A stretch of 64,000 nt of DNA from NCBI GenBank assembly GCA_015069695.1, contig JADCRZ010000007.1, forward strand, positions 124,001 through 188,000, written 5' to 3'. Both the position numbers and the translations under genes were made by a program. The notes below the pieces were generated by a model. That model worked only from the letters and a program-made list of their open reading frames with translations. It was not told the DNA's origin and did no database searches. This document shows positions 16,879 through 25,718 of this stretch, in pieces. Each line of letters begins with the position of its first letter. The first letter of the stretch is position 1. Origin of the DNA: Williamsia sp. (GTDB lineage: Bacteria > Bacteroidota > Bacteroidia > Chitinophagales > Chitinophagaceae).

Positions 16879-17448
16879 TTAGCCTCTTTTTAGAAAGAAC
16901 AAAAGGTAGCCTAAATCAAGTTCGTCGTAGATGGTGAAACCAAACTTCTCGTACCAAGGAATATTTTTAAGGGTGGATGTTTCCAAACAAACCACCCGGT
17001 TCTGCGCTTCACCTTTCGCAATGACTTCAACCAACAATTTGCTACCAATGCCATTGTTCTGCACCTCCACATCTACCCCAATAAACCATAGGTAATACAA
17101 CGGCTCTTTGGGATGACGACTTTTTATCTGGCTCTCCCTGTTCAAAGCTTTGCTGACGTTGGCTAATCCGATGGAGCGCAAAATGAAGGTGATGTCCCAC
17201 AGTATGGATTTTGGTGTCGTTCTCTTTCTATCCGGAAACAGAATAAGTGCACATGCTTTCCGGTCGTCGGATAAATAGACTTCACCAAACGAGTAACAGA
17301 CATCAAACGAATATTCCATAAAACGCCGCAATCGTTTATCCCGTTTGTCATCCTGCGGAATGAGGTAGTTAACACTTTTGTTGTTGTCAAACGACGCTTT
17401 CAAAATGTTTACTACCAAAGGTCTGTCGCTGTAGGTTGCTTTAATCAT
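16879..17448 (-). CDS. GNAT-family N-acetyltransferase
   Basis: 189-residue acetyl-CoA-dependent transferase. The CoA-binding motif A is VQNNGIGSKLL at about residues 131-141 (Q-x2-G-x-G), preceded by the strand YYLWFIGVDVEV and followed by CLETSTLKNIPWYEKFGF, the usual C-terminal signature. The substrate is unknown. It lies 8 bp upstream of the hybrid histidine kinase. Confidence 0.88.
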   Translation of the reverse strand: MIKATYSDRPLVVNILKASFDNNKSVNYLIPQDDKRDKRLRRFMEYSFDVCYSFGEVYLSDDRKACALILFPDRKRTTPKSILWDITFILRSIGLANVSKALNRESQIKSRHPKEPLYYLWFIGVDVEVQNNGIGSKLLVEVIAKGEAQNRVVCLETSTLKNIPWYEKFGFTIYDELDLGYLLFFLKRG

Positions 17449-17983
17449 CTTGTTATGCTGACTAAGTTAATCTGATAGCCGTTTAATTTGTCCGTTACTT
17501 CCATTGGTTTCGCCGTCAGAGCTTCTTACTTACCAAAACAAGCAAAATACCACATCCCGCGAGGCCTTACGCTTTGGGCAAACTTTCAACAACGATAGAA
17601 GTTGAAAAAACCACGGAAAAAGTTGTGAAAGCTGTGCTTTCGGCGTTGCATCTTCACACCTCACGAGATAAACTCGATGGAACAATCCGCATTCGAGCTT
17701 TGCTCAAGAAATAACCGCCCTCTTAGATAGAAATGGGCCAGCTAATTAATTCTTTACCTTTGTTACATAATCAAAAAAGAACTTAGCGCATTAAAGATAG
17801 AAAAGGAAGACAGGTTGAACTGGTTCTGGAGGCAATTCCGCAATTCAAATCTGCTTCCTTGAATACTGAAGGGCCGATTTTAAGGCCCTTCTCTTTTAGG
17901 AATTGCTGAAACGTGCAAATAATGGACACAATGGCGAAGTTTTGCTATTGTGACGAAGTTCTCTTACTTGCAATGCCATACTT
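17449..17983. other. 535-bp intergenic region with a possible gene remnant
   Basis: Divergent region between the GNAT gene and the AlbA_2 gene. On the plus strand, 17574-17714 is an open frame of 46 codons starting with TTG and ending in RIRALLKK, with a protein-like sequence (TTIEVEKTTEKVVKAVLSAL). No ATG precedes it, so it may be the tail of a decayed gene. A short hairpin with AGGGCC/GGCCCT-like arms is seen near 17868-17892. Confidence 0.35.
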
Positions 17984-17992
17984 TTGAAAGGC

Positions 17993-19372
17993 ATGAACGC
18001 TTCTGAATTGGAATTACTCATTCAACAAGGTGAGGGTTACAACCTTGAATTTAAACAGTCGCTGCCGTCTAAAGCAAGCGACCTGGCAGAAGAGATATGC
18101 GCTTTTGCAAACGCAGCCGGCGGCACTCTGCTTATTGGCGTTGACGACAAAGGAAAAATTGTGGGCGTCAGTTTGGACAACACCAACCGCTCCCGGCTCC
18201 AAAACATATTGAAGACCATTGAGCCGGAGTACCCGGCGATTTTGCAGGAAGTTTCCGTGCATGGAAAAACGGTTCTTTGCATTCAGTGCCAATCCGGTGA
18301 GCAAAAGCCTTACACAGTCTCCGGCGCCATCATCATCCGCAACGGACCGAACTCTGAAAAGATTACGTCTGTTCAACGAATGCGGGATTTCTTTCAGAAA
18401 GCAGACCGCATATTTTTTGACGAAGCTCCCTGTAGCGGTTTCAAATACCCTGAAGATTTTGATGAAGCGTTTTTTAGAGACTTTACTGCAACAGCAGGCA
18501 TCAGCACAACTTTGGATACAAGAACCATTTTGGAAAACCTGAAGCTGTTTGCCGACGGCAAGCATTTTAAAAACGGAGCTGTGCTGTTTTTTGGCAAGGA
18601 GCCACAAAAGTTCTTTGAATGGGCCGCCACCAGGTGTGTTCTTTTCAAGGGGTTAAGTAAAACGCACATCATTGACGACAAGTTATTTTACGGTAATCTG
18701 GTTAATCAGTACAATGAAGCACTAAAGTATATTTACTCCAAGCTCCAAGTAGAGTATATTATTGAAGATGCCGGCCCACGAAAGGAGGTTTGGGAACTGC
18801 CGGATGTGGCTATCAAAGAGGCATTGATAAACGCTCTTTCGCACCGGGATTATTACGAAAGAGGCGCCAGAATTACCGTGGAAATATTTGATGACAGGGT
18901 TGACATTGTAAACCCGGGTGGATTGGTGGACAGCATACCAAAATCGGAGTTTGGGAAACGAAGCCTTTCCAGAAATTCATTGGTTTTTGGGCTGTTTCAA
19001 CGGATGGATTTGGTGGAGCAAGTCGGCTCGGGTATCAAGCGTATGAACGACGCAATGAAGGAAGCCGATTTACAACCACCTGAGTTCAACACGGAAGGGA
19101 TGTTCGTCGTTACTTTTTATAGGCCTGTTGGTTTTGAAAAATGGCTCAATTACTGGTCGCCTTTTTTAAATACGCCTCAAGTAAAGGTGCTCCTGGCTAT
19201 TCATGATAAAAGCACCATCACAAAACCACAACTCTCTGATGTTATAGGCCAAGGCAAAACTTCGGTGGAAAATTATATTGAACAACTGCGAGCAAAAGGT
19301 ATTTTGTCTCGTTCTGGCTCCCGCAAAACGGGTCAATGGGTAATTCATCAAATTCCATGGCCAAAAGGGTAA
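17993..19372 (+). CDS. AlbA_2/Schlafen-type putative DNA-binding protein
   Basis: 459-residue protein. The N-terminal AlbA_2 domain carries the typical LEFKQSLPSKASDLAEEICA and FANAAGGTLLIGVDDKGKIV segments (residues 15-60). The middle part resembles the C-terminal ATP-binding-like module of these proteins (AIKEALINALSHRDYYERGA, LVEQVGSGIKRM). The last 80 residues contain a winged helix (KPQLSDVIGQGKTSVENYI). Such proteins are predicted transcription regulators or nucleic-acid-binding defence proteins. ATG 17993 is chosen over the TTG three codons upstream. The stop codon lies within the first of two 26-bp direct repeats. Confidence 0.85.
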   Translation: MNASELELLIQQGEGYNLEFKQSLPSKASDLAEEICAFANAAGGTLLIGVDDKGKIVGVSLDNTNRSRLQNILKTIEPEYPAILQEVSVHGKTVLCIQCQSGEQKPYTVSGAIIIRNGPNSEKITSVQRMRDFFQKADRIFFDEAPCSGFKYPEDFDEAFFRDFTATAGISTTLDTRTILENLKLFADGKHFKNGAVLFFGKEPQKFFEWAATRCVLFKGLSKTHIIDDKLFYGNLVNQYNEALKYIYSKLQVEYIIEDAGPRKEVWELPDVAIKEALINALSHRDYYERGARITVEIFDDRVDIVNPGGLVDSIPKSEFGKRSLSRNSLVFGLFQRMDLVEQVGSGIKRMNDAMKEADLQPPEFNTEGMFVVTFYRPVGFEKWLNYWSPFLNTPQVKVLLAIHDKSTITKPQLSDVIGQGKTSVENYIEQLRAKGILSRSGSRKTGQWVIHQIPWPKG

Positions 19373-19494
19373 AGTGGGTGAAAGGTGGGTGATAAAAGTG
19401 TTTGACGGCATCTTTAAAATGAACTTATCCGCCTAAAAATCAATGATTTATCAAAGAGACTTTCCAAAAAAGTGGGTGAAAGGTGGGTGATAAA
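19371..19494. repeat. Pair of 26-bp perfect direct repeats
   Basis: AAAGTGGGTG-AAAGGTGGGTG-ATAAA occurs at 19371-19396 (over the stop codon of the AlbA_2 gene) and again at 19469-19494. Each copy contains an internal tandem of GTGGGTGA-type words. An open frame without ATG continues from 19417 to 19611 through the second copy, so this may be the trace of a duplicated and decayed 3' end. Confidence 0.7.
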
Positions 19495-19635
19495 TGCAGC
19501 TTTAGCCTTCGGTTTTGAAGAACTCAGAAAGTTCAAATTTGAACGCAGCAGCAACTTTTTCAAAAGCCCATGCACACTTGGCCTTTTCAACTTTAATGAA
19601 GAAGTCAAGTAAGCTTATTTGAAAGTAAATGAAAC

Positions 19636-19983
19636 CTAATTTTTCTTTTTCGCTCGGACACTTTTCTTCCTTTCAATCTCCTTTCTATAAGCAATGACAT
19701 CGCTTTCCTGAATACTGTCGTAGATGGATGCGAATTCTGAAAGTGTGAGATTTAAGCCATCAAGTAATGCATCAATCGTTGACCATGAAGCATTCTTTGT
19801 GCCATTCGCAATCTGAACAATTGTTGCATGCCGAATTCCTGAAAGGCTCTCAAGTTCCCTTGTGCTGATTGATGCGACTTTACCATCTCCTTTAAGAGCA
19901 ATCTTTTTGATAGGTTCATCCATTACCTTCTTCAACGCCAACCCAAACTTCAATTTCCGATATGACTTCTCCTTTTCATCCAT
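19636..19983 (-). CDS. XRE-like helix-turn-helix regulator
   Basis: 115-residue DNA-binding protein starting at ATG 19983 (MDEKEKSYRK); the frame is open a little further upstream but without family support. The HTH is ISTRELESLSGIRHATIVQI-ANGTKN at about residues 38-62, which is Cro/C1-type. The C-terminal tail is strongly basic (RKKSVRAKKKN). No partner toxin is seen next to it. Probably a local regulator. Confidence 0.75.
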   Translation of the reverse strand: MDEKEKSYRKLKFGLALKKVMDEPIKKIALKGDGKVASISTRELESLSGIRHATIVQIANGTKNASWSTIDALLDGLNLTLSEFASIYDSIQESDVIAYRKEIERKKSVRAKKKN

Positions 19984-20096
19984 TAATGGAAAAGTCCAAG
20001 GAATTAGAAAATTAAGTGGTACGCTTTCGCATACCATAATTGAAAAAGTTGTAGCTTAGTTCTGGAAACACTACAAAAAGTAGTCGTTTAAAGAGC

Positions 20097-20103
20097 TATT
20101 TTG
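20097..20103 (+). promoter_or_regulatory. Possible -7 element for the structured RNA
   Basis: TATTTTG is one base short of the Bacteroidota TAnnTTTG consensus. It lies about 45 bp upstream of the closing stem of the structured RNA. Confidence 0.25.
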
Positions 20104-20147
20104 CGAATTCTTCATAACAACTAATTGAAGCTTTCGCTTGAAGTCTC

Positions 20148-20283
20148 GTTCTGAAACCTCGCAAATTTCAAAGCACCGAGACCATAAGCAAGAGCTCACG
20201 TTTAGGCGTGGGCTCCCTTATTGGTGCAAGGCCTTGCGAGGGCCTCAGAACGGTAAGCGGAGTACCTACGCCTTCTTTTTTTC
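20148..20283 (+). ncRNA. Strongly structured RNA with U-run end (6S-like candidate)
   Basis: A long closed hairpin is visible. Closing stem: GTTCTGA (20148-20154) pairs with TCAGAAC (20245-20251), then CCTCGCAA (20157-20164) pairs with TTGCGAGG (20234-20241). Inside, GCACC/GGTGC (20173-20177, 20223-20227), ATAAG/CTTAT (20184-20188, 20217-20221) and GAGCTCACG/CGTGGGCTC (20192-20200, 20207-20215) form a rod. A small GGTA/TACC stem and a T-run (20273-20283) follow, as at a terminator. This suggests a stand-alone small RNA of about 135-170 nt. The long rod with an asymmetric internal loop recalls 6S RNA. It could instead be a leader of the sigma gene 57 bp downstream. Confidence 0.6.
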
Positions 20284-20340
20284 TCCAAGGTATCTAAGCT
20301 TATAACGGCTTCTGTTTCAAAAGCAATAAAAGATTTTGAA

Positions 20341-20904
20341 TTGCAACGGAAGCTGCCAGATAATCCTTCATTACACTTCGCTTCTTTTCAACGCGGAGAG
20401 GAAAGCGGCTTCACCTACTTTTTCAAAACCCTATATCAGCCGGTGCTGCAGTATGCTCACAGTCTAATTGATAACGAGCCAGCGGCTGAAGACATCGTTG
20501 AAGAAAGCTTCGTAAAGCTTTGGGAAAAACGCACAATGGTGCAGAGCGCCGCTTCAGTAAAACCGTATTTATTTGCTATCGTAAAAAATACCTGCATTGA
20601 TTACCTGAACAAACGCAAAACGGAAACGAAGGGTAAGCGAGAGATTGTGTGGTTGAGCGAAACCGAAAACAACCCCTTGCAAGAGGAACGTAATTTTCCG
20701 AGCATTCATCTGAATATGCAAGATGCTGTTGAAATCCTCCCTCCCCGCAAAGCGCAAATCTTCACCATGTTTCATCTGCAGCACAAGTCCATCCGGGAAA
20801 TAGCGATGGAGCTGAACCTTTCCATTGGTTCGGTGAAAAACCAAAAGTCGGCCGCACTCGAAATGCTTCGAAACTATTTTCTGCAAAACCGTTGGAAGAA
20901 GTAG
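20341..20904 (+). CDS. ECF RNA polymerase sigma factor (FecI-like)
   Basis: 187-residue extracytoplasmic-function sigma factor. Region 2 is visible as ENEPAAEDIVEESFVKLWEK-like sequence (residues 40-62) and KPYLFAIVKNTCIDYLNKRK; region 4 as LPPRKAQIFTMFHLQHKSIR and EIAMELNLSIGSVKNQ. The frame opens with TTG at 20341 because no ATG is present at the expected place; the exact start is uncertain. It heads a FecI-FecR-SusC-SusD locus and should direct transcription of the nutrient-uptake genes when released by the FecR protein. Confidence 0.9.
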   Translation: MQRKLPDNPSLHFASFQRGEESGFTYFFKTLYQPVLQYAHSLIDNEPAAEDIVEESFVKLWEKRTMVQSAASVKPYLFAIVKNTCIDYLNKRKTETKGKREIVWLSETENNPLQEERNFPSIHLNMQDAVEILPPRKAQIFTMFHLQHKSIREIAMELNLSIGSVKNQKSAALEMLRNYFLQNRWKK

Positions 20905-21028
20905 CACTCCTTCGCAAGCCACCGCAATCAATTTCAAAAAAATTTTACCGAAACGACGGTTACCTTTTCTCATTTGCCTGTCTTAGTAAAGTAACACGTA
21001 AGCATTGGCAAGTTTTTTAACTTAGGGT

Positions 21029-22237
21029 ATGAAAGAAGAAGGCCACACCATTATTTCAACCGACTTTCACGAAGCCTACCGGCTTTTATACCTTATCAGG
21101 GCTTTTATCCTCAAAAACCTTTCTGCAAAAGAACGTGAGGAATTGGATGCGTGGCTGGAGCAATCGGATGAAAACATAACCTTGTTTGAAAACCTGACCG
21201 AAGACGACCAGGTAGAAAACACAATGGCTTTGTACGAACAAATGCGGGAGGAAGACGCCCTGCGGCGATTAAAAAACCGCATACCATTTGTCATTCCGCG
21301 GCAGAAGAAATCATCCGTTCGAATATGGCTTTCTGTTGCCGCGATGTTTATCATCCTGGTGAGTGTCGGGTTGTTTATATACCCGAAATCAAATAAAAAA
21401 TTAGAACAGGTAGCAAAGGCCGAAAAACCCGAAGCTAAACCTGCAGAAGAAATTCGGCCGGGCGGAAACCGGGCGGTGCTAATTACGGAAAACGGACAGC
21501 GCATTGTATTGGATAGCCTCGCCAACGGCCAACTTATAGCGGGCACGGGGGTTGTAAAAAGCAGCGGGCTTATTTCTTACGATGGCCAGGCACAGCCCCA
21601 CAATACATCTCCGGTCTTTCACACCCTCGTCACGCCAAGGGGCGGACAATACCAGGCAATCCTTTCCGATGGTACTAAGGTCTGGCTTAATGCTGCCTCT
21701 TCCTTAAAGTATCCGGAAGTATTTATAGGAACCGACCGGGTGGTTGAACTCACGGGGGAAGGTTATTTTGAAGTGGCGCACAATTCCAAACCTTTCAAGG
21801 TGAAAATGGACGATTGCTCGGTGGAGGACTTGGGCACTGCGTTCAACATCAACACATACAAGGACGAAGGATGCAATAAGACCACGTTGACAGAAGGCTC
21901 CGCCAAAGTAACCACCCCTTTGGCATCAAAAATATTGGTGCCGGGTCAGGAAGCAAAGGTTGAAAACGAAAAAATAAGAGTGGTGCCCGCCGACATTGAG
22001 GCAACCAAAGGTTGGATAAACGGAAAGTTAGTGTATCGTTTTACGCCGATGAAATTTGTTCTTAAAGATTTGGAACGTTGGTACAACATAGAGATTGATA
22101 ACAAGCATTTGGGCACCAGTCATCTGAAGGCCACGATTGACCGGGACGTTCCTCTAAGCCAGATGATCCGGATATTAGAAGGAGCCGGCGATGTAAAGCT
22201 CAAATGGGATGGCACAAAACTGGTTGTTTTACCGTAG
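21029..22237 (+). CDS. FecR-family anti-sigma factor
   Basis: 402-residue inner-membrane regulator. The N-terminal cytoplasmic part (LSAKEREELDAWLEQSDENI) binds the sigma factor. A single TM helix lies near residues 100-118 (IWLSVAAMFIILVSVGLFIY). The periplasmic FecR domain follows (LVTPRGGQYQAILSDGTKVW, VELTGEGYFEVAHN) and ends with an STN-like DUF4974 region (KFVLKDLERWYNIEI). It receives the signal from the STN domain of the SusC protein encoded next. Confidence 0.93.
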   Translation: MKEEGHTIISTDFHEAYRLLYLIRAFILKNLSAKEREELDAWLEQSDENITLFENLTEDDQVENTMALYEQMREEDALRRLKNRIPFVIPRQKKSSVRIWLSVAAMFIILVSVGLFIYPKSNKKLEQVAKAEKPEAKPAEEIRPGGNRAVLITENGQRIVLDSLANGQLIAGTGVVKSSGLISYDGQAQPHNTSPVFHTLVTPRGGQYQAILSDGTKVWLNAASSLKYPEVFIGTDRVVELTGEGYFEVAHNSKPFKVKMDDCSVEDLGTAFNINTYKDEGCNKTTLTEGSAKVTTPLASKILVPGQEAKVENEKIRVVPADIEATKGWINGKLVYRFTPMKFVLKDLERWYNIEIDNKHLGTSHLKATIDRDVPLSQMIRILEGAGDVKLKWDGTKLVVLP

Positions 22238-22403
22238 TGCTCAATCCGGCACGTTGTAATTGAAATATTGAAAAACCATCTATAAACACCTGATGGTCCA
22301 AAAAAAAACCAGCCGTGGTAACGACACGACTGGCGAAGTCTGGGCACATCATTTCAGAACTTTTGACCGAACTGTTATTTAGTCACCCAAACAAAACAAA
22401 TCT
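22238..22403. other. Intergenic region with hairpin between anti-sigma and SusC genes
   Basis: 166 bp holding a hairpin CCAGCCGTG / CACGACTGG near 22309-22335 (one mismatch), preceded by an A-rich tract. It may attenuate or end transcription from the anti-sigma gene. The promoter used by the ECF factor for the SusC gene should be downstream of it. Confidence 0.4.
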
Positions 22404-25400
22404 ATGAAAGGTATTGCACATGGCAATTGCCGCGACCCCTTGAATTTTCCGGTCATCAAGAAGAAAAACCGGTTGCGTTCTCTTCTTGTTTTCCTCCTCT
22501 TGCTTGCTGCCCAGTTGCTTCACAGCCAAAAGTTAACCATTGCTGTGAAAGACATGCCGTTGGAAAAGGTCTTCCAAACCATTCAAGAGCAATCGCAGTA
22601 CGAGTTTGTTTATACGCTGGAGCTACTCAAAAGCAGCCGTCCGGTGACGTTAAATATCAAAAATGCTTCCCTACTCGCCACGCTGAACGAGGTTTTTGCT
22701 GCACAGCCTTTGACCTTTCAACTCGAAGGCAAATACGTTTTGATAAAGCGCAAAGAAGCAACAACTACGCAACAAGGTTTTAACCTGCGCGGCAAGGTAG
22801 TCAGCGAAACCGGTTCACCGATAGTTGGTGCAACGGTGGCTGTGATGGACGCTTCCCGAAGTGCCGTTACAAACGATAACGGCGATTTCACCCTGAACAA
22901 CATTAATGGAAATGCCCGACTGATTATCACGAGCGTTGGCTACTACGGCCAAGAGCTTGCAGTGAACGGCCAGCCATTTGTTATAGCCACGTTGCGGGTG
23001 CGCACAACGGCACTGGATGAAACGGTGGTCATCGCCTACGGCACCACCACCCGGCGCCTAAATACTGGTAGTGTCAGCCGCGTTGCGTCAGCCGAAATTG
23101 AGCGGCAACCTGTTGCCAATCCGTTAGCCGCGTTGCAAGGACGGGTAGCCGGATTAGTTATTAGTCAATCAAGCGGAGTGCCCGGCGCCACGGTGAAGGT
23201 TCAAATTCGCGGCCGCAATTCAATTGCCCAAAACTCCGACCCTCTTTTCATCATTGACGGTGTTCCTTTTGCTCCAAACAATGCCGCCTTGGGCAATACC
23301 GCTTCTGCTTTTGCATACAATGGCAATGGCTTGAGCCCATTTAGCACAATCAACCCAAGTGACATTGAAAGCATTGAGGTTTTGAAAGATGCCGACGCGA
23401 CGGCAATATACGGCAGTCGCGGTGCCAACGGTGTGGTTCTCATTACTACGAAAAAGGGAAAGGTCGGGACAAACAATGTGAACGCTAATCTGTATTTCGG
23501 TAACAGCACCGTGACCCGCACCATGAACTTTTTAGATACAAAGCAATACTTGGCCATGCGCCATGAGGCGTTCAATAACGACGGTGTAGTGCCCGATGCA
23601 AGCAATGCTCCTGATCTGTTGGTGTGGGATACGAGCCGGTACACCAACTTTAAAAAGCAACTGATTGGCGGAACGGCAAAGATGTTGAATGCTTCTGTTT
23701 CGCTTTCCGGCGGCACAGCGCAACTGCGGTATTTGGTGAGCGGCACATACTTCCGTGAGACAACCGTTTTCCCCGGCGACATGGCTAACAGTCGTGGCGC
23801 CGTGCACCTGAACTTGGCCAGCCAACCGCCTACGAGCCGCCTTGGATTTAATCTTTCGGTCAACTATACAGCAGGTGTCAACCGCATTATCGCATCCGAC
23901 ATTACGTACTACGTCAACTCCGTTCCCAATCTTCCCGCCGTGTACGATGCCAACGGAAATCTAAATTGGCAAGAGGGCGGCGTTTTTTTCGATAATCCCT
24001 TTGCATATCTGAAACAGAAATACACAGGAAAAACAGACAACCTGGTAAGCAACCTCCAACTGAATTACAAACTCGCCACAAATCTGCGTTGGAAAATTAA
24101 TCTTGGCTTCAATCGTTTTGCCCTGAATGAAGTTTCCACCTTTCCGCAATCATCCCAAAACCCTTTGTACGGCATGAGCGGCAGCGCTCAATTTAGCGAC
24201 AATACTTTTCATAGCTGGATAGTGGAACCGCAACTGGATTATTCAAAAAAAATTGCTAAAGGACAACTGCAACTTTTGTTGGGTGGGACTGCCCAACAAA
24301 CTCATAATGAGAGTATTCTTTCATATGGAACCGGTTATGCAAATGACCTGTTGTTAGGCTCCGTCAACGGGGCAAGCAGTGTGTTTTCCAACAGCAGCGT
24401 AAAGCAATACAAATATGTTGCAGCTTTTGGACGCATCAACTACAATTGGGACGGAAAATACGTACTCAATCTTAGTGGCCGGCGCGATGGTTCGAGCCGC
24501 TTTGGACCAGGAAAACAATTTGCCAACTTCGGCTCAATCGGTGCTCTTTGGATTTTTACGAACGAAAAATTTTTAAGTAAGCAGACCTTTCTTTCGTTTG
24601 GTAAAATTCGCGGCAGCTATGGGCTTACTGGCAACGACCAAATCGGCGACTACCAATACCTGGATACATGGAGCAACACGACAAATCCCTACAGCGGAAG
24701 CCGTGGCCTACGGCCAAGTCGGCTTTTCAACCCAAACTACGCTTGGGAACTGAACCGGAAAGTGGAATTGGCTTTTGAACTGGGCTTTTTAAAAGACCGC
24801 ATAACAACCACTATTGCCTATTTCCGAAACCGTAGTGGCAACCAACTCTTGTCATACAAGCTACCAACCCAAACCGGCTTCACCAGTGTATTTACCAACT
24901 TTCCTGCGGAAGTGCAAAACAAAGGATTTGAATTTGAACTCGCCGCAACGCCGATACGCACAACAAAGTTTGTTTGGGAAATAGGTTTAAACGGGAGTTT
25001 TATTCGCAATAAACTACGTTCGTTTCCGGGCCTTGCGACATCCAGTTACTCCACTTTAACGGTTGGCCAACCGCTGAGCACGTACAACGGTTTTCGTTTA
25101 TTGGGTGTTGACACGCAAACAGGCATTTACCAATTCATGGACAGCACTGGCAAACCAACCTCGTACCCGCTTTATCCTTCCGACCTACAGAAAAATATAG
25201 GCAATCTTGATCCTTCATTTTTTGGCGGGTTTCAAAATGATATTTGCTTTAAGGGTTGGCAACTTGCTTTCCTTCTTGAATATAAGCAACAGCAGGGATT
25301 TAGCTACTTGTATCAGTTGAGCAACGCAGGCATCGTTCCTGGTTCTATGTACAATCAGCCAACGATTGTTCTTAATCGCTGGCAAAAACCCGGCGACAAA

Positions 25401-25709
25401 ACCGAAATCCAACGTTTCACTACTACTCCCGGTGATCCTGCTTACGACGTCGCTTCTGTTTTTAGTTATGTGAACGTTGATGCGCAATACACAGATGCAT
25501 CGTATCTACGATTAAAAAATATTTCGCTATCGTATAACCTGTCGGATAAGGTTTTGAAAAAGTTGCACTGGCAGGTGCTGCGTTTGTACGTGCTGGGCCA
25601 AAATCTACTGACCATAACATCCTATAAAGGCAACGACCCCGAAACACAAAATCTGTTTGCCCTACCCACTTTGAAAACCTGGGCTGCGGGGTTACAAATA
25701 ACTTTTTAA
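22404..25709 (+). CDS. SusC/RagA-family TonB-linked outer-membrane protein with STN domain
   Basis: 1101-residue importer for oligomeric nutrients. After the signal peptide (FLLLLAAQLLHS), residues 45-115 form an STN domain (MPLEKVFQTIQEQSQYEFVY) that signals to the anti-sigma factor. A carboxypeptidase-regulatory-like domain (GKVVSETGSPIVGATVAVMD) and the plug (IESIEVLKDADATAIYGSRG, VLITTKKGK) follow, then the barrel ending in LQITF. The STN domain fits control by the upstream FecI/FecR pair. The substrate is unknown: no glycoside hydrolase or peptidase apart from the downstream TlpA fusion is encoded nearby. Confidence 0.95.
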   Translation: MKGIAHGNCRDPLNFPVIKKKNRLRSLLVFLLLLAAQLLHSQKLTIAVKDMPLEKVFQTIQEQSQYEFVYTLELLKSSRPVTLNIKNASLLATLNEVFAAQPLTFQLEGKYVLIKRKEATTTQQGFNLRGKVVSETGSPIVGATVAVMDASRSAVTNDNGDFTLNNINGNARLIITSVGYYGQELAVNGQPFVIATLRVRTTALDETVVIAYGTTTRRLNTGSVSRVASAEIERQPVANPLAALQGRVAGLVISQSSGVPGATVKVQIRGRNSIAQNSDPLFIIDGVPFAPNNAALGNTASAFAYNGNGLSPFSTINPSDIESIEVLKDADATAIYGSRGANGVVLITTKKGKVGTNNVNANLYFGNSTVTRTMNFLDTKQYLAMRHEAFNNDGVVPDASNAPDLLVWDTSRYTNFKKQLIGGTAKMLNASVSLSGGTAQLRYLVSGTYFRETTVFPGDMANSRGAVHLNLASQPPTSRLGFNLSVNYTAGVNRIIASDITYYVNSVPNLPAVYDANGNLNWQEGGVFFDNPFAYLKQKYTGKTDNLVSNLQLNYKLATNLRWKINLGFNRFALNEVSTFPQSSQNPLYGMSGSAQFSDNTFHSWIVEPQLDYSKKIAKGQLQLLLGGTAQQTHNESILSYGTGYANDLLLGSVNGASSVFSNSSVKQYKYVAAFGRINYNWDGKYVLNLSGRRDGSSRFGPGKQFANFGSIGALWIFTNEKFLSKQTFLSFGKIRGSYGLTGNDQIGDYQYLDTWSNTTNPYSGSRGLRPSRLFNPNYAWELNRKVELAFELGFLKDRITTTIAYFRNRSGNQLLSYKLPTQTGFTSVFTNFPAEVQNKGFEFELAATPIRTTKFVWEIGLNGSFIRNKLRSFPGLATSSYSTLTVGQPLSTYNGFRLLGVDTQTGIYQFMDSTGKPTSYPLYPSDLQKNIGNLDPSFFGGFQNDICFKGWQLAFLLEYKQQQGFSYLYQLSNAGIVPGSMYNQPTIVLNRWQKPGDKTEIQRFTTTPGDPAYDVASVFSYVNVDAQYTDASYLRLKNISLSYNLSDKVLKKLHWQVLRLYVLGQNLLTITSYKGNDPETQNLFALPTLKTWAAGLQITF

Positions 25710-25718
25710 AACTATCAA

